Assembly: GCF_000987765.1 (NCBI RefSeq) | Contig: NZ_LAHP01000004.1 | Span: 1-64,000 of the forward strand | Origin: Arsukibacterium sp. MJ3 | Lineage (GTDB): Bacteria > Pseudomonadota > Gammaproteobacteria > Enterobacterales > Alteromonadaceae | DNA: 64,000 nt | Direction: 5' to 3' | Shown: one piece after another, positions 35,693 to 44,776 of the stretch | Numbering within the stretch: the stretch's first letter is position 1 | Layout: every line of letters begins with the position of its first letter | The notes under the pieces: generated by a model | Database searches by the model: none | The model's input: only the letters and a program-made list of their open reading frames with translations | Told to the model about the DNA's origin: nothing | Program-made: the position numbers and the translations under genes

Positions 35693-37516
35693 ATGCGACA
35701 GTTTTCTATTGTGACCCGGATTAACATTGCTCTAGCCTGTATTGTTTTTCTGGCTATTAGCACTATGTTGGCATCGTACTGGTTGTCTGACAAAACAGAC
35801 AGTGATGCGCATGCGGTAAATGTGGCCGGTTCGCTGCGGATGCAAAGCTATCGGATGGCTTGGCTGCATCAGCAAAATGTGCCTGAAAAACTACAGCAAG
35901 CCCGCGAGCAATTTACGGCCAGTTGGCAACACCCGGTATTTCAACGTTTTATGCATAATAAAAAAATTCTGACGCAATTTGAGGCCGCTCGACAGCACTG
36001 GCAACAAATTGAAACAGTGTTTCTGCAGCCAGCTAATGCAGAGCAGTTAGAACAAGTATTGCAACAACAAATTGCCCTGGTTGAGCAGCTGGTATTTTAC
36101 ATTCAGCAAGATGCCGAACAAAAAGTGCGTAGTTTTCGTACCTTACAGTTGGTAGCATTGTTAGCGACGGTGTTGTTATCCGCTATCGTAATTTATTGGT
36201 TGAAAATAATGGTGCAGCAACCGTTAGAGGCGCTAACGCAAGGCGCAAAACGCGTTGCGATGGGCGATTTTACCTACCGGCTTAGCATCGAAAATAATGA
36301 TGAATTAGGTATTTTGGCGCATAGTTTTAATAAGATGAACGACTCGATTGCCTATATGTATAGTAATCTGGAAAAACGGGTGGAACTTCAGACTGAAGCA
36401 CTTCAACACAGCAATGTCACCTTACATTTTTTGTACAGATTGGCGCAGCAAATTAGCGAACATGCTCCCGAGTTTGTTGATTTTAAAAAGATCATGATTG
36501 AATTAAAAACGGTAGTAAAAGTAAATGATCTGGAGTTATGTTTGTTCACTGAAGAGGGCGATAAGCCTTACCTGCAAGTGTTACCTGATAACGATACTGA
36601 TATCGATAATAGTCAAGGTAGTAATAATAGTAATAGTACCGATCCTTGTGCGCGACAACACTGTGGTGATTGCCTGAGTAAACCGGAAACTGTTGATTGT
36701 AACCAAACACATTATAATTACTTATTGCACCGTGACCGGAAAAAATATGGCGTGCTGGTAGCCCGAACTAGCAATACCGATACCTTAGAACTATGGCAGC
36801 AACAACTGATGGCCGCCGTCGCCGATCAGCTGGCATTGGCATTAAGTTTAAAATCAGAAGAAGCACAGGTTAGACGATTGGCATTAATGCAAGAGCGAAC
36901 GGTTATTGCTCGTGAACTTCATGATTCATTGGCACAGGCATTATCCTACCTTAAAATTCAGGTTACCCGATTAAATAAGGCTACCGAGAAAGATGACAAA
37001 GCCACCATAGCCGATGTATCTGAGGAGTTAAAACAAGGTTTGCATGCGGCTTATCAACAATTACGTGAGTTGTTAACTACCTTTCGGCTTAAAGTGGACG
37101 GCAATGGCTTACTAAGTGCACTGGAGTTTTCGGTAAAGCAACTAAGTGAACAATCGGGTATGCAAATTAAGTTGGATTATCAACTGACTAATATTCCGCT
37201 GGCCCCGCCTGAAGAAATTCATTTGCTGCAAATAATCCGTGAAGCTTGTCAAAACGCTATTCACCACAGTTCAGGCAGCGAGATCCAAATTAGCTTGCAT
37301 GATCAACAAGGCGAATCGATAGTACTGGCTATTGAAGATGATGGTGTTGGTATACCGCAATCAGCAGAAAAACTGAATCACTATGGTTTAGCCATTATGC
37401 AAGAGCGGAGTAAACATCTGGGCGGTACTATTAACATACAACGCCGGCCTGAGGGCGGCACCGGCGTGTATTTCAGCTTTACTCCTGAGTATTTACGACA
37501 ACGACAAACCGCATAA
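35693..37516 (+). CDS. narX: Nitrate/nitrite sensor histidine kinase NarX
   Basis: Membrane sensor that phosphorylates NarL in response to nitrate. First helix about 8-30, then a periplasmic domain opening with the P-box VNVAGSLRMQSYRMAW (42-57), a second helix near 155-175, HAMP, a central GAF-like module and a HisKA_3 / HATPase C-terminus. The phospho-acceptor is His410 in RELHDSLAQALSY. A cysteine cluster CARQHCGDC in the central module recalls the one in E. coli NarX. 607 residues (598 in E. coli). The ATG at 35693 follows AAGGAG. narL is about 2 kb further on, beyond the opposing narK. NarQ is the alternative name but the cysteine cluster favours NarX. Confidence 0.92.
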   Translation: MRQFSIVTRINIALACIVFLAISTMLASYWLSDKTDSDAHAVNVAGSLRMQSYRMAWLHQQNVPEKLQQAREQFTASWQHPVFQRFMHNKKILTQFEAARQHWQQIETVFLQPANAEQLEQVLQQQIALVEQLVFYIQQDAEQKVRSFRTLQLVALLATVLLSAIVIYWLKIMVQQPLEALTQGAKRVAMGDFTYRLSIENNDELGILAHSFNKMNDSIAYMYSNLEKRVELQTEALQHSNVTLHFLYRLAQQISEHAPEFVDFKKIMIELKTVVKVNDLELCLFTEEGDKPYLQVLPDNDTDIDNSQGSNNSNSTDPCARQHCGDCLSKPETVDCNQTHYNYLLHRDRKKYGVLVARTSNTDTLELWQQQLMAAVADQLALALSLKSEEAQVRRLALMQERTVIARELHDSLAQALSYLKIQVTRLNKATEKDDKATIADVSEELKQGLHAAYQQLRELLTTFRLKVDGNGLLSALEFSVKQLSEQSGMQIKLDYQLTNIPLAPPEEIHLLQIIREACQNAIHHSSGSEIQISLHDQQGESIVLAIEDDGVGIPQSAEKLNHYGLAIMQERSKHLGGTINIQRRPEGGTGVYFSFTPEYLRQRQTA

Positions 37517-37524
37517 AAATTTTA

Positions 37525-37555
37525 AGGGCGCCTGATGCTATAAAACAGGCGCCCT
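37525..37555. terminator. Bidirectional terminator narX / narK
   Basis: A perfect 10-bp stem, AGGGCGCCTG at 37525-37534 with its complement at 37546-37555, lies between two convergent genes. The minus-strand side is followed by TTAAAATTTTT. Confidence 0.8.
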
Positions 37556-37587
37556 CATAGTGCTTGGCTGTTACCGCCTTAACCCTG

Positions 37588-39204
37588 TTACGGATTATAA
37601 AACTCGCCATTTTTACGCAAGTAAAATAACCAGTTAATCAGTAAGCATAAGGCATAAAACACCGCAAAACCAATCATCGCATATTCCGGCGTGGCAGCTT
37701 TAATTTGCTCACCAAACACCTGTGGAATGTAAAAAGCACCGTAGGCTGCTACTGCTGAAGTCCAGCCTAATACCGGCCCTGCTTGTTCTTTCGGGAATAC
37801 CACGGCAATGGTTTTAAAGGTAGAACCGTTACCAACGCCACTGGCCGCAAATAAACCTAAAAATATCAGAAAGAACGGTACAAAATATTGCTCCGGTGTT
37901 GCCGACTGATAGGCCAGGGCCATAAAGTAAGCTGCACCCAGTGCACAGGCAATCATCACTGCCGCGCAAACCTGAGTTACCAAAGCGCCACCCCATTTAT
38001 CTGACAGCCAGCCGCCCACCGGGCGGATTAACGCACCAATAAAAGGCGCTATCCAGGCATAGGTTAACGCGCTGGGGCCGTTCGGGTTAGCGGTAGTATG
38101 GGTCATTACGTCGTCGACCATAATATGGCTATAGCCAAAAATGACCTGAATTGACAGCGGAAAGGCTGCAGCAAAACCAATAAAAGAGCCGAAGGTCATG
38201 ATGTACAGCACACTCATTACCCAAGTATGCTTATTATTAAAGATTTTGTACTGTCGCTCCAGGCTGGTGCGAATAGCACCGGGCAACACTTTAAGTGCCA
38301 TTACCGTGACAAACAATATCAATACCAACACCAGTTCTTTGGGAATACTAAAACCAGAGCCGTTGACAGCTTCAGGCAGAATTAACCATAAACCCAGTAC
38401 CGAACTGATTAAACCGATGGCATACATCACCAGAATAATGGAGAAGGAACCAAAAGCGCTAGGCAGTTTTGGGGTAACTTCCTCGGTATGAATATTGTTC
38501 ATACCAAACCAGATAGCAAAAGCGAGTGGGATCAGTAGTAATAACCATAGAAAACCGGCGTTCTGGATCCAGGTTTCACTGCCAGCAGCAATACTGCCGA
38601 TCAGGGTGCCACTGGCTTTTTGTAAAATCATCGGTTCGCCGGCACCCAGCAGGGTAAAGGCGCCAAAAGTCATAAACAACGGCACCAGTATTTGCATGCT
38701 GGTTACGCCAAAGTTGCCCAGGCCGGCATTTAAACCCAGCGCCAGGCCTTGCTGCTTTTTCGGAAAGAAAAAACTGATATTCGACATTGACGCAGCAAAA
38801 TTACCGCCACCAATGCCAGACAACAGCGCCATTAGCTGAAACACCCAAAATGGCGTGTTTTGATCTTGTAAAGCCAGCCCCGTTCCCAGTGCCGGCACCA
38901 TCAGCAAGCTGGTGGTTAGGAAAATGGTGTAGCGGCCACCACAAAGCCGGACAAAAAAACTGGCCGGAATACGCAATGTTGCCCCGCTTAAACCAGCAAT
39001 AGCTGCCAGGGTGAACAACTCTGACGCGGAGTACGGAAAGCCCAGATTGAGCATTTGCACACTGATAATGCTCCACATCATCCATACGGCAAAGCCACAT
39101 AGTAAGCTGGGAATTGAAATCCATAGATTGCGGTTAGCAATACGTTTACCAGTTGTTTGCCAGAAGTTATCATCTTCTGGTTGCCACTGTTTAAGATCTG
39201 ACAT
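37588..39204 (-). CDS. narK: Nitrate/nitrite transporter NarK
   Basis: Major facilitator of 538 residues with about 12 helices; longer than E. coli NarK (463). Nitrate-porter signatures are GLNAGLGNFGVTSMQI in helix 5 and FAASGVGNGSTFKTIAVVFP in the second half, the latter nearly universal in NarK/NarU proteins. The conserved arginines in helix 2 (TLRIPASFFVRL) and helix 8 region (LIRPVGGWLSDKWGG) are present. Divergent from narL across a 366-base gap with an exact NarL palindrome and an FNR-like box. It is the closest of the three homologues to classical nar-linked NarK. Confidence 0.94.
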   Translation of the reverse strand: MSDLKQWQPEDDNFWQTTGKRIANRNLWISIPSLLCGFAVWMMWSIISVQMLNLGFPYSASELFTLAAIAGLSGATLRIPASFFVRLCGGRYTIFLTTSLLMVPALGTGLALQDQNTPFWVFQLMALLSGIGGGNFAASMSNISFFFPKKQQGLALGLNAGLGNFGVTSMQILVPLFMTFGAFTLLGAGEPMILQKASGTLIGSIAAGSETWIQNAGFLWLLLLIPLAFAIWFGMNNIHTEEVTPKLPSAFGSFSIILVMYAIGLISSVLGLWLILPEAVNGSGFSIPKELVLVLILFVTVMALKVLPGAIRTSLERQYKIFNNKHTWVMSVLYIMTFGSFIGFAAAFPLSIQVIFGYSHIMVDDVMTHTTANPNGPSALTYAWIAPFIGALIRPVGGWLSDKWGGALVTQVCAAVMIACALGAAYFMALAYQSATPEQYFVPFFLIFLGLFAASGVGNGSTFKTIAVVFPKEQAGPVLGWTSAVAAYGAFYIPQVFGEQIKAATPEYAMIGFAVFYALCLLINWLFYLRKNGEFYNP

Positions 39205-39363
39205 AACTCACTCCTGTTGGGTAACTCCCCGTCAACTTTCAAAACAAATATCTCGAAATTCAATGGGCATAGCACATTAATCTGCTGAAACTATGCAGGG
39301 CGATGAGCATTGTCACAATGTATCTTCGGGGTTAGCAGACGAGAGCGGAGGGATAGTTGGGAG

Positions 39364-39379
39364 TACCTATTAAGTGGTA
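39364..39379. promoter_or_regulatory. NarL-type 7-2-7 site between narK and narL
   Basis: TACCTAT-TA-AGTGGTA fits the consensus at each constrained base. It lies 160 bases from the narK start and 192 from narL, in the 366-base gap 39205-39570. The FNR-like box also lies in this gap, and the rest of it is AT-rich with no other site that I recognise. Confidence 0.72.
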
Positions 39380-39492
39380 ATTAGTAATAATTCAATTATT
39401 AAAGTTCATATAAAACAACAGCTTTTAAGTAGTGATATTCATTTTACTGTGACTTTTTTTGATATAGGCTAAATAACTTATTTGTTATTTAA

Positions 39493-39506
39493 CTGATTTA
39501 TATCAA
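39493..39506. promoter_or_regulatory. FNR-like box between narK and narL
   Basis: CTGAT-TTAT-ATCAA, one base from consensus. A start 41 bases towards narL would fall near 39541 with TATAAG at 39524-39529 as a possible -10. In the other direction TATATC (39461-39466 on the minus strand) could serve narK. Confidence 0.6.
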
Positions 39507-39570
39507 CGTTATTCCAAGCTTGTTATAAGCTAATAGCAGGAAGTTTATTATCTTAAATTGGGAGTCAGGC

Positions 39571-40224
39571 ATGTCAGAGTACAAATCCAGCATTATGTTG
39601 GTGGACGATCACCCATTATTACGCAAAGGCTTAAAGCAATTATTAGCGCTGGAAGATGAGCTACAGGTAATAGCGGAAGCAAGTAGTGGCGCCGAGGCGA
39701 TACCACTTGCCGTAGAGCTGGACCCTGATTTAATTATTTTAGATTTAAATATGCAGGGTATGGACGGTATTGCTACTTTAAAAAAGATGCGTGATGAGGG
39801 TGTTACGTCACGCATCGTTATGCTAACGGTATCGGATGCTGATGAAGATGTGGTTAACGCTATCAGTAATGGCGCGGACGGTTACTTGCTAAAAGACAGT
39901 GATCCAGAGCTGTTGCTGGAACAAATTAAACGGTCATTGACCGGTAAAATGGTGCTAAGTGAAGAAATAACACAAGTGCTGGCCACGGCATTACGGCGGC
40001 CGGCGGTAAAAACCTCAGCTGAATTAAACAGCCTGACAAACCGTGAGCATGAAATTTTGAGTTTTATTGCTAAAGGGCTGAGTAATAAGCTAATTGCTCG
40101 GGAGCTGACTATTTCGGATGGTACGGTAAAAGTGCATGTTAAACACTTACTGAAGAAGCTTGGATTGCGCTCGCGAGTAGAAGCAGCGGTGTGGATGGTG
40201 AATCAGCAAGCGGCTAAAACCTAA
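39571..40224 (+). CDS. narL: Nitrate response regulator NarL
   Basis: Two-domain response regulator: receiver (1-125) with phospho-acceptor Asp58 in ILDLNMQGMDG, then a LuxR-type helix-turn-helix (about 150-210; LTNREHEILSFIAKGLSNKLIA). 217 residues (216 in E. coli). With NarX it should recognise the palindromes described in this window. Its stop codon overlaps the moeA start (TAATG), so the regulator and a cofactor-insertion enzyme are co-translated. Confidence 0.95.
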   Translation: MSEYKSSIMLVDDHPLLRKGLKQLLALEDELQVIAEASSGAEAIPLAVELDPDLIILDLNMQGMDGIATLKKMRDEGVTSRIVMLTVSDADEDVVNAISNGADGYLLKDSDPELLLEQIKRSLTGKMVLSEEITQVLATALRRPAVKTSAELNSLTNREHEILSFIAKGLSNKLIARELTISDGTVKVHVKHLLKKLGLRSRVEAAVWMVNQQAAKT

Positions 40225-41474
40225 TGCAACATTCACCTAAGCAGCAACCTAAAATGTTAAGTGCTGAGCAAGCTATAACGCAAATGTTAGCTGAAGTACA
40301 ACCGTTGGTTCAGCAAGAAACCGTTCCGTTGGCTGCCGCGCTGGATCGGGTGTTGGCAAAGCCCGTGTTATCTGAAATGAATGTGCCGGGTTATGACAAC
40401 GCCGCAATGGATGGCTTTGCCATGCGCGTGGCTGATATTAAACCTAACCAGCCATTAGTCGTAGTGGGTAAAGCCCTGGCTGGCCATGCTTATACCGCTA
40501 AAGTGCCGTCAGGCAGCTGTGTGGTAATTACCACCGGCGCGGTTTTGCCGCCAGAACTCGATACGGTGGTCATGCAAGAGCAGGTAAACCTAACACAAAC
40601 GGAGACTGAGCAACATATTGTTTGCCAGCTTGTTCCTTTGGTTGGCGAGCATGTGCGCCGTGCTGGTGAAGACATTGCTAAAGATCAGCCGGTATTTGCA
40701 GCGGGCCATAAACTACGCCCGGCTGATCTTGGCTTGTTAGCATCACTGGGTTTTGCCAGTGTCACCGTAATTCGACAACTTAACGTGGCTATTTTTTCCA
40801 GCGGCGACGAACTCATTGCCCCCGGCCAGCCTTTACCAGATGGCCATATTTATGACAGTAATCGCTATGTTATTGCGGCTATGTTACAGCGGCTTGGTGT
40901 TAAAATTCTGGATTTAGGGTTACTGCCTGATGAACCAGCAGCAATAGAGCAAGCTTTTTTACAGGCTATGGCCAATGCAGATGTGCTTATTACCAGTGCC
41001 GGCGTCTCGGTAGGTGAAGCGGATTATACCCGGCATATTTTACAGAAACTTGGCGACATTAACTTTTGGCAGGTGGCTATTAAACCGGGTAAGCCATTTG
41101 CCTTTGGCAAGTTAAACCATTGCTGGTTTTTTGGTTTACCAGGTAATCCGGTTGCGGCAGTGGTGACCTTGGAGCAATTAGTCCAGCCAATATTGGGTAA
41201 ACTTAGTGGTGAAGCGCCAGTGGCTGAAGGCACTCTGCTAAGAGCCGAGTGCCAGGTTGCCTTAAAAAAACAACCTGGCCGCCAAGATTATCAGCGAGGT
41301 TGGTATTGGCAAGATGGGCAGGGCCTGAAAGTAAAAACCTTAGGCCGTCAAAGCTCTGGTATGTTGAGCTCAATCGCTAACGCTAATTGCTATATTGTAT
41401 TACCCGCTGACAGTGCCAGCTTACCAGCCGGTGAAAGTGTATTAATATTGCCCTTTTCAACAATGTTGCGTTAA
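40224..41474 (+). CDS. moeA: Molybdopterin molybdenumtransferase MoeA
   Basis: Inserts molybdate into adenylated molybdopterin made by MogA. 416 residues (411 in E. coli). The N-terminal signature VPGYDNAAMDGFAMR (53-67), the MoCF-binding core with TSAGVSVGEADY, LPGNPVAAVVTLEQLV and the C-terminal domain IV are all there. Co-translated with narL, which ties cofactor completion to nitrate sensing. The next gene begins 123 bases on, behind its own FNR box. Confidence 0.95.
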   Translation: MQHSPKQQPKMLSAEQAITQMLAEVQPLVQQETVPLAAALDRVLAKPVLSEMNVPGYDNAAMDGFAMRVADIKPNQPLVVVGKALAGHAYTAKVPSGSCVVITTGAVLPPELDTVVMQEQVNLTQTETEQHIVCQLVPLVGEHVRRAGEDIAKDQPVFAAGHKLRPADLGLLASLGFASVTVIRQLNVAIFSSGDELIAPGQPLPDGHIYDSNRYVIAAMLQRLGVKILDLGLLPDEPAAIEQAFLQAMANADVLITSAGVSVGEADYTRHILQKLGDINFWQVAIKPGKPFAFGKLNHCWFFGLPGNPVAAVVTLEQLVQPILGKLSGEAPVAEGTLLRAECQVALKKQPGRQDYQRGWYWQDGQGLKVKTLGRQSSGMLSSIANANCYIVLPADSASLPAGESVLILPFSTMLR

Positions 41475-41489
41475 AGCCGATATAAGTCA

Positions 41490-41496
41490 TACCTCT
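41490..41496 (+). promoter_or_regulatory. Single NarL heptamer upstream of ThDP decarboxylase
   Basis: TACCTCT fits TACYYMT. It is only one arm, about 82 bases before the inferred start near 41572, and a match of this length is expected by chance fairly often. Confidence 0.3.
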
Positions 41497-41523
41497 TTTG
41501 CGCTGGCTTAAACCGGCGCAGCC

Positions 41524-41537
41524 TTGATCTGCATCAA
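41524..41537 (+). promoter_or_regulatory. FNR box upstream of the ThDP decarboxylase operon
   Basis: Exact TTGAT-CTGC-ATCAA. CACACT at 41560-41565 could be the -10, giving a start near 41572 and a class II spacing. The gene starts at 41598. Confidence 0.78.
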
Positions 41538-41597
41538 CACTACGCATGGCAATAATCGCCACACTTCTTTGCAGATAAAGTAAAGACGGAGTGGGTT

Positions 41598-43199
41598 ATG
41601 TTATTGGTTGATGCCTTGCTGCATGAGCTTAACGAATTTGGGATAAAGCAGTTGTTTGGTATCCCCGGGGATTTTGTACTGCCGCTGTTTGAGCAGTTAC
41701 AACAGCGAAGCGCATTGCCATTGTACTATTTAAGCCACGAGCCTTCAGCAGTATTTGCCGCCGATGCAGCGGCGCGTATTAGTAATAAACCCGCGGTGGT
41801 TATCCTAACTTACGGCGCTGGCGCGTTAAACGCAGTAAATGCAGTGGCACAGGCCTATGTTGAGCATGTGCCCTTAGTGGTAATCGCCGGTTTTCCCAGT
41901 CAGAGCGAAATTGACCGGGGGCTGCAAATCCATCATCAAGCTAAGACGGTTGACTCTCAGCGGGATATTTACCGCGAAATTACTGCGTGTCAATTACGGC
42001 TGAATAATCCGATCCGCGCTGGCGAAGATATTCGGATGGCGCTAAAAACGGCGAAAGAACTCAGTCGGCCGGTGCTGCTTGAGATCCCGCGTGATGCGGT
42101 ACAATTTCACACTGTGCTTGCCGCCGCAGACTATCAGCCGCCCGTTATACCACTGGATGAGCTGGCCTTAGCCGTTACCCATATCGTTGAGCGCTTACAG
42201 CAGGCAAAGCGACCGTTAATTTTGGCCGGGGTAGATGTGCGGCGTTTCGATGCGGTAGCTGAGCTTGAAGCCTTAGCCAGCAAACTAAATATTCCTTTTA
42301 TCAGCACCCTGATGGGCCGGGCCAGCTTCGACCAGCAACATCCACTTTACGGTGGTGTTTTTTTAGATAAAACGGATATTCGGCCCACGCAATTGCTGCG
42401 TAATGCCGACCTTATTCTGCAAATAGGCGTCATTAAAACCGACAGCAACTTTGCCGCCCATGCTGAGCTATTTCCTGTTGATAACGTGCTGTGCATTGCG
42501 CAACAGCCGCTGGCTTTAAAGCCATTACTGGCAGCCATGTTACAGCAGCCGCTAACGCCTGTTAGCGACACCATAAAGCCAATGCCGTTAAACATAACTA
42601 TTAATGAGCAACAGCCATTGAGTGCCAGTAGCTTGGTGCAGCTACTCGATACACTATTAAGTAAGCAGCAAGCTATTGTGCCGCTGATTTCAGATATTGG
42701 TGATTGTTTATTCGCGTCCTTACATGCCAAGCCCAGCTTACTGCTGGCGCCGGCGTTTTATGCTTCTATGGGTTATGCGGTACCTGCTGCTTTTGGAGTA
42801 CAGGCAGTAACAGGGTTGCGGCCTGTGGTATTGGTGGGAGATGGCGCATTTTTAATGACGGGGCTGGAGCTGGGGCACTGTGCCCGTTATGGTTTTGCTC
42901 CCATTATTATTGTGTTTAATAACCAGCGCTGGGACATGATTGATGCCTTCGCCCCAGGGCTTAACTGTACCGACTTACACAGCTGGAATTATGCTGAACT
43001 GGCACGCAGTATGGGAGGGCATGGCATGTTAGTAAATACTCTGGCAGATTTTAGTGACGCATTTACACTGGCACTGCAAAGCACTAATCGCTTTAGCCTA
43101 ATTGAAGTAATATTACCAAAAGGTAGCCGTACCGAGCGGCTAAATAATTTTGCCGCGGGCTTTAAAGCGGCAGCAAAAGCTGAGCTGACGTTATGTTAA
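41598..43199 (+). CDS. Thiamine-diphosphate-dependent 2-oxo acid decarboxylase
   Basis: Cytoplasmic ThDP enzyme of the pyruvate / indolepyruvate / phenylpyruvate decarboxylase group, 533 residues in the usual Pyr, central and PP domain order. The catalytic Glu48 lies in SHEPSA, paired histidines His112-His113 (LQIHHQ) correspond to the HH motif of decarboxylases, and the Mg-ThDP motif runs from GDGAFLM (near 413) to FNNQRW. Substrate cannot be settled by eye. It is followed, with a 7-base overlap, by a U32 hydroxylase and then a ferredoxin, behind a perfect FNR box, so it belongs to an anaerobic operon. An aromatic 2-oxo acid such as phenylpyruvate is an attractive guess given prephenate use by U32 enzymes. 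Confidence 0.85.
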   Translation: MLLVDALLHELNEFGIKQLFGIPGDFVLPLFEQLQQRSALPLYYLSHEPSAVFAADAAARISNKPAVVILTYGAGALNAVNAVAQAYVEHVPLVVIAGFPSQSEIDRGLQIHHQAKTVDSQRDIYREITACQLRLNNPIRAGEDIRMALKTAKELSRPVLLEIPRDAVQFHTVLAAADYQPPVIPLDELALAVTHIVERLQQAKRPLILAGVDVRRFDAVAELEALASKLNIPFISTLMGRASFDQQHPLYGGVFLDKTDIRPTQLLRNADLILQIGVIKTDSNFAAHAELFPVDNVLCIAQQPLALKPLLAAMLQQPLTPVSDTIKPMPLNITINEQQPLSASSLVQLLDTLLSKQQAIVPLISDIGDCLFASLHAKPSLLLAPAFYASMGYAVPAAFGVQAVTGLRPVVLVGDGAFLMTGLELGHCARYGFAPIIIVFNNQRWDMIDAFAPGLNCTDLHSWNYAELARSMGGHGMLVNTLADFSDAFTLALQSTNRFSLIEVILPKGSRTERLNNFAAGFKAAAKAELTLC

Positions 43200-44503
43200 A
43201 ACCTGAATTACTTTCCCCTGCTGGTAGTCTAAAAGCCATGCGGTTGGCGTTTGCTTATGGTGCCGATGCGGTGTACGCCGGCCAGCCAAGATACAGCCTG
43301 CGGGTGCGTAATAACGAATTTGATTTAGCAGCGCTAGCGACAGGAATTAGCGAGGCGCATGCGCAGGATAAAAAGTTTTATGTAGTGGTTAATATTGCGC
43401 CGCATAACAGTAAAATCAGTAGTTTTATAAGCGATATGGCGCCAGTGGTAGCTCTCATGCCGGATGCACTAATTGTATCTGATCCCGGCGTGATCTATCT
43501 GCTGCAGCAGCACTTTTCAAATATGCCGCTGCACTTGTCGGTGCAGGCCAACACGGTAAACTGGGCAGCAGTGAAATTCTGGCAGACATTGGGTGTAGAG
43601 CGGATAATTTTATCGCGCGAGCTGGCGGTGGAAGAAATAGCTGAAATACGTGTTCAGGTGCCAGATATGGAATTAGAAGTGTTTGTGCATGGTGCGCTCT
43701 GTATGGCTTATTCCGGCCGTTGCCTGTTATCGGGTTATATCAATAAGCGCGATCCGAATCAGGGCGCCTGCACCAATAGTTGCCGCTGGCCCTATCAGGT
43801 CCACGCTGCGGTAGAAGATGAAGTGGGACAGTTCAAGCCCATCAGCACACCGGCATTGCTGGAAGAGCAGGGCAGCCCCGGCGAGCTAATGAGTATTGAT
43901 GAAGATTTGCACGGCACCTATATTCTTAATTCGAAAGATTTACGGGCTATTGAGCATGTACCGGCGTTAACCGCCATGGGCGTGCATTCATTGAAAATAG
44001 AAGGGCGTACTAAATCGCCTTATTATGTCGCGCGTACCGCGCAGGTGTATCGCCAGGCTATAGATGATGCTGTTGCTGGCAAAGCTTTTGATTATGGTTT
44101 GTTGGGCGAGCTTGACGGTATGGCTAACCGCGGTTTTACCGAAGGTTTTTTGCGCCGACATAAACCACAGGACACCCAGAATTACCATTCCAGTCACAGT
44201 GTTGGCGAGCAGTTATTGGTGGGCGAGTTTATTGGTGAGCAAGATAGCCAAGGCTTTGCCTTGCTGGAGGTGAAAAACCAGTTTTCAGTCGGCGATACAT
44301 TGATATTAATGTCGCCAAACGGCAATCAGCGCTTTACATTGCGGGCACTGCGCAATAAACAGGATAATGATATTGTACTGGCACCAGGCGCCTGTTATCA
44401 GCTTAAAGTGCAGATACCACTTCAGATTGATTTACACTTTGCCATGTTGCTAAAGCAATTGCCGCTGCAGCAGGTTGCAGCAACTGATGCTGTGGCGGGT
44501 TAA
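43193..44503 (+). CDS. trhP: U32-family tRNA hydroxylation protein TrhP (YegQ)
   Basis: Prephenate-linked hydroxylase of the peptidase-U32 family. E. coli TrhP makes 5-hydroxyuridine at tRNA position 34 without oxygen. 436 residues (453 in E. coli). N-terminal LLSPAGSLKAMRLAFAYGAD; cluster cysteines in GALCMAYSGRCLLSGY, then GACTNSCRWPY; and LKIEGRTKSPYYVA. The length and C-terminal domain separate it from UbiU and UbiV, also present at 11-13 kb. It overlaps the decarboxylase by 7 bases and is followed after 2 bases by a ferredoxin. RlhA, the rRNA relative, is a larger protein and less likely. Confidence 0.88.
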   Translation: MLKPELLSPAGSLKAMRLAFAYGADAVYAGQPRYSLRVRNNEFDLAALATGISEAHAQDKKFYVVVNIAPHNSKISSFISDMAPVVALMPDALIVSDPGVIYLLQQHFSNMPLHLSVQANTVNWAAVKFWQTLGVERIILSRELAVEEIAEIRVQVPDMELEVFVHGALCMAYSGRCLLSGYINKRDPNQGACTNSCRWPYQVHAAVEDEVGQFKPISTPALLEEQGSPGELMSIDEDLHGTYILNSKDLRAIEHVPALTAMGVHSLKIEGRTKSPYYVARTAQVYRQAIDDAVAGKAFDYGLLGELDGMANRGFTEGFLRRHKPQDTQNYHSSHSVGEQLLVGEFIGEQDSQGFALLEVKNQFSVGDTLILMSPNGNQRFTLRALRNKQDNDIVLAPGACYQLKVQIPLQIDLHFAMLLKQLPLQQVAATDAVAG

Positions 44504-44505
44504 CG

Positions 44506-44697
44506 ATGCCCGCCGTCATTGAAGTCAGCTGCATTAATTGTGATATGTGCGTGCCAGAGTGCCCGAACGAGGCTATCGGCATGGGCAGAAAACACTACGA
44601 AGTAGACCCAGACCTTTGCACCGAATGTATTGGTTACTATGACAAACCTACCTGCATAGCGGTATGTCCGATAGATTGTATAAAACTGGTGGTATAA
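44506..44697 (+). CDS. yfhL: YfhL-type 2[4Fe-4S] ferredoxin
   Basis: 63 residues with two cluster motifs, CINCDMCVPECP and CTECIGYYDKPTCIAVCP; the longer spacing in the second is characteristic of YfhL/Allochromatium-type ferredoxins. It follows trhP by 2 bases, so it is most likely the electron donor for that hydroxylase or for the adjacent enzymes. Nothing but the terminal region separates it from the convergent modC; I see no strong terminator in 44698-44854. Confidence 0.93.
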   Translation: MPAVIEVSCINCDMCVPECPNEAIGMGRKHYEVDPDLCTECIGYYDKPTCIAVCPIDCIKLVV

Positions 44698-44776
44698 CTC
44701 AGTTATTGTCCTTACTTTGCTGATACTTGCCAAAGCACCCATTGCCAAGACGAAAACCTCGCTTTGAGCTTTAGCA

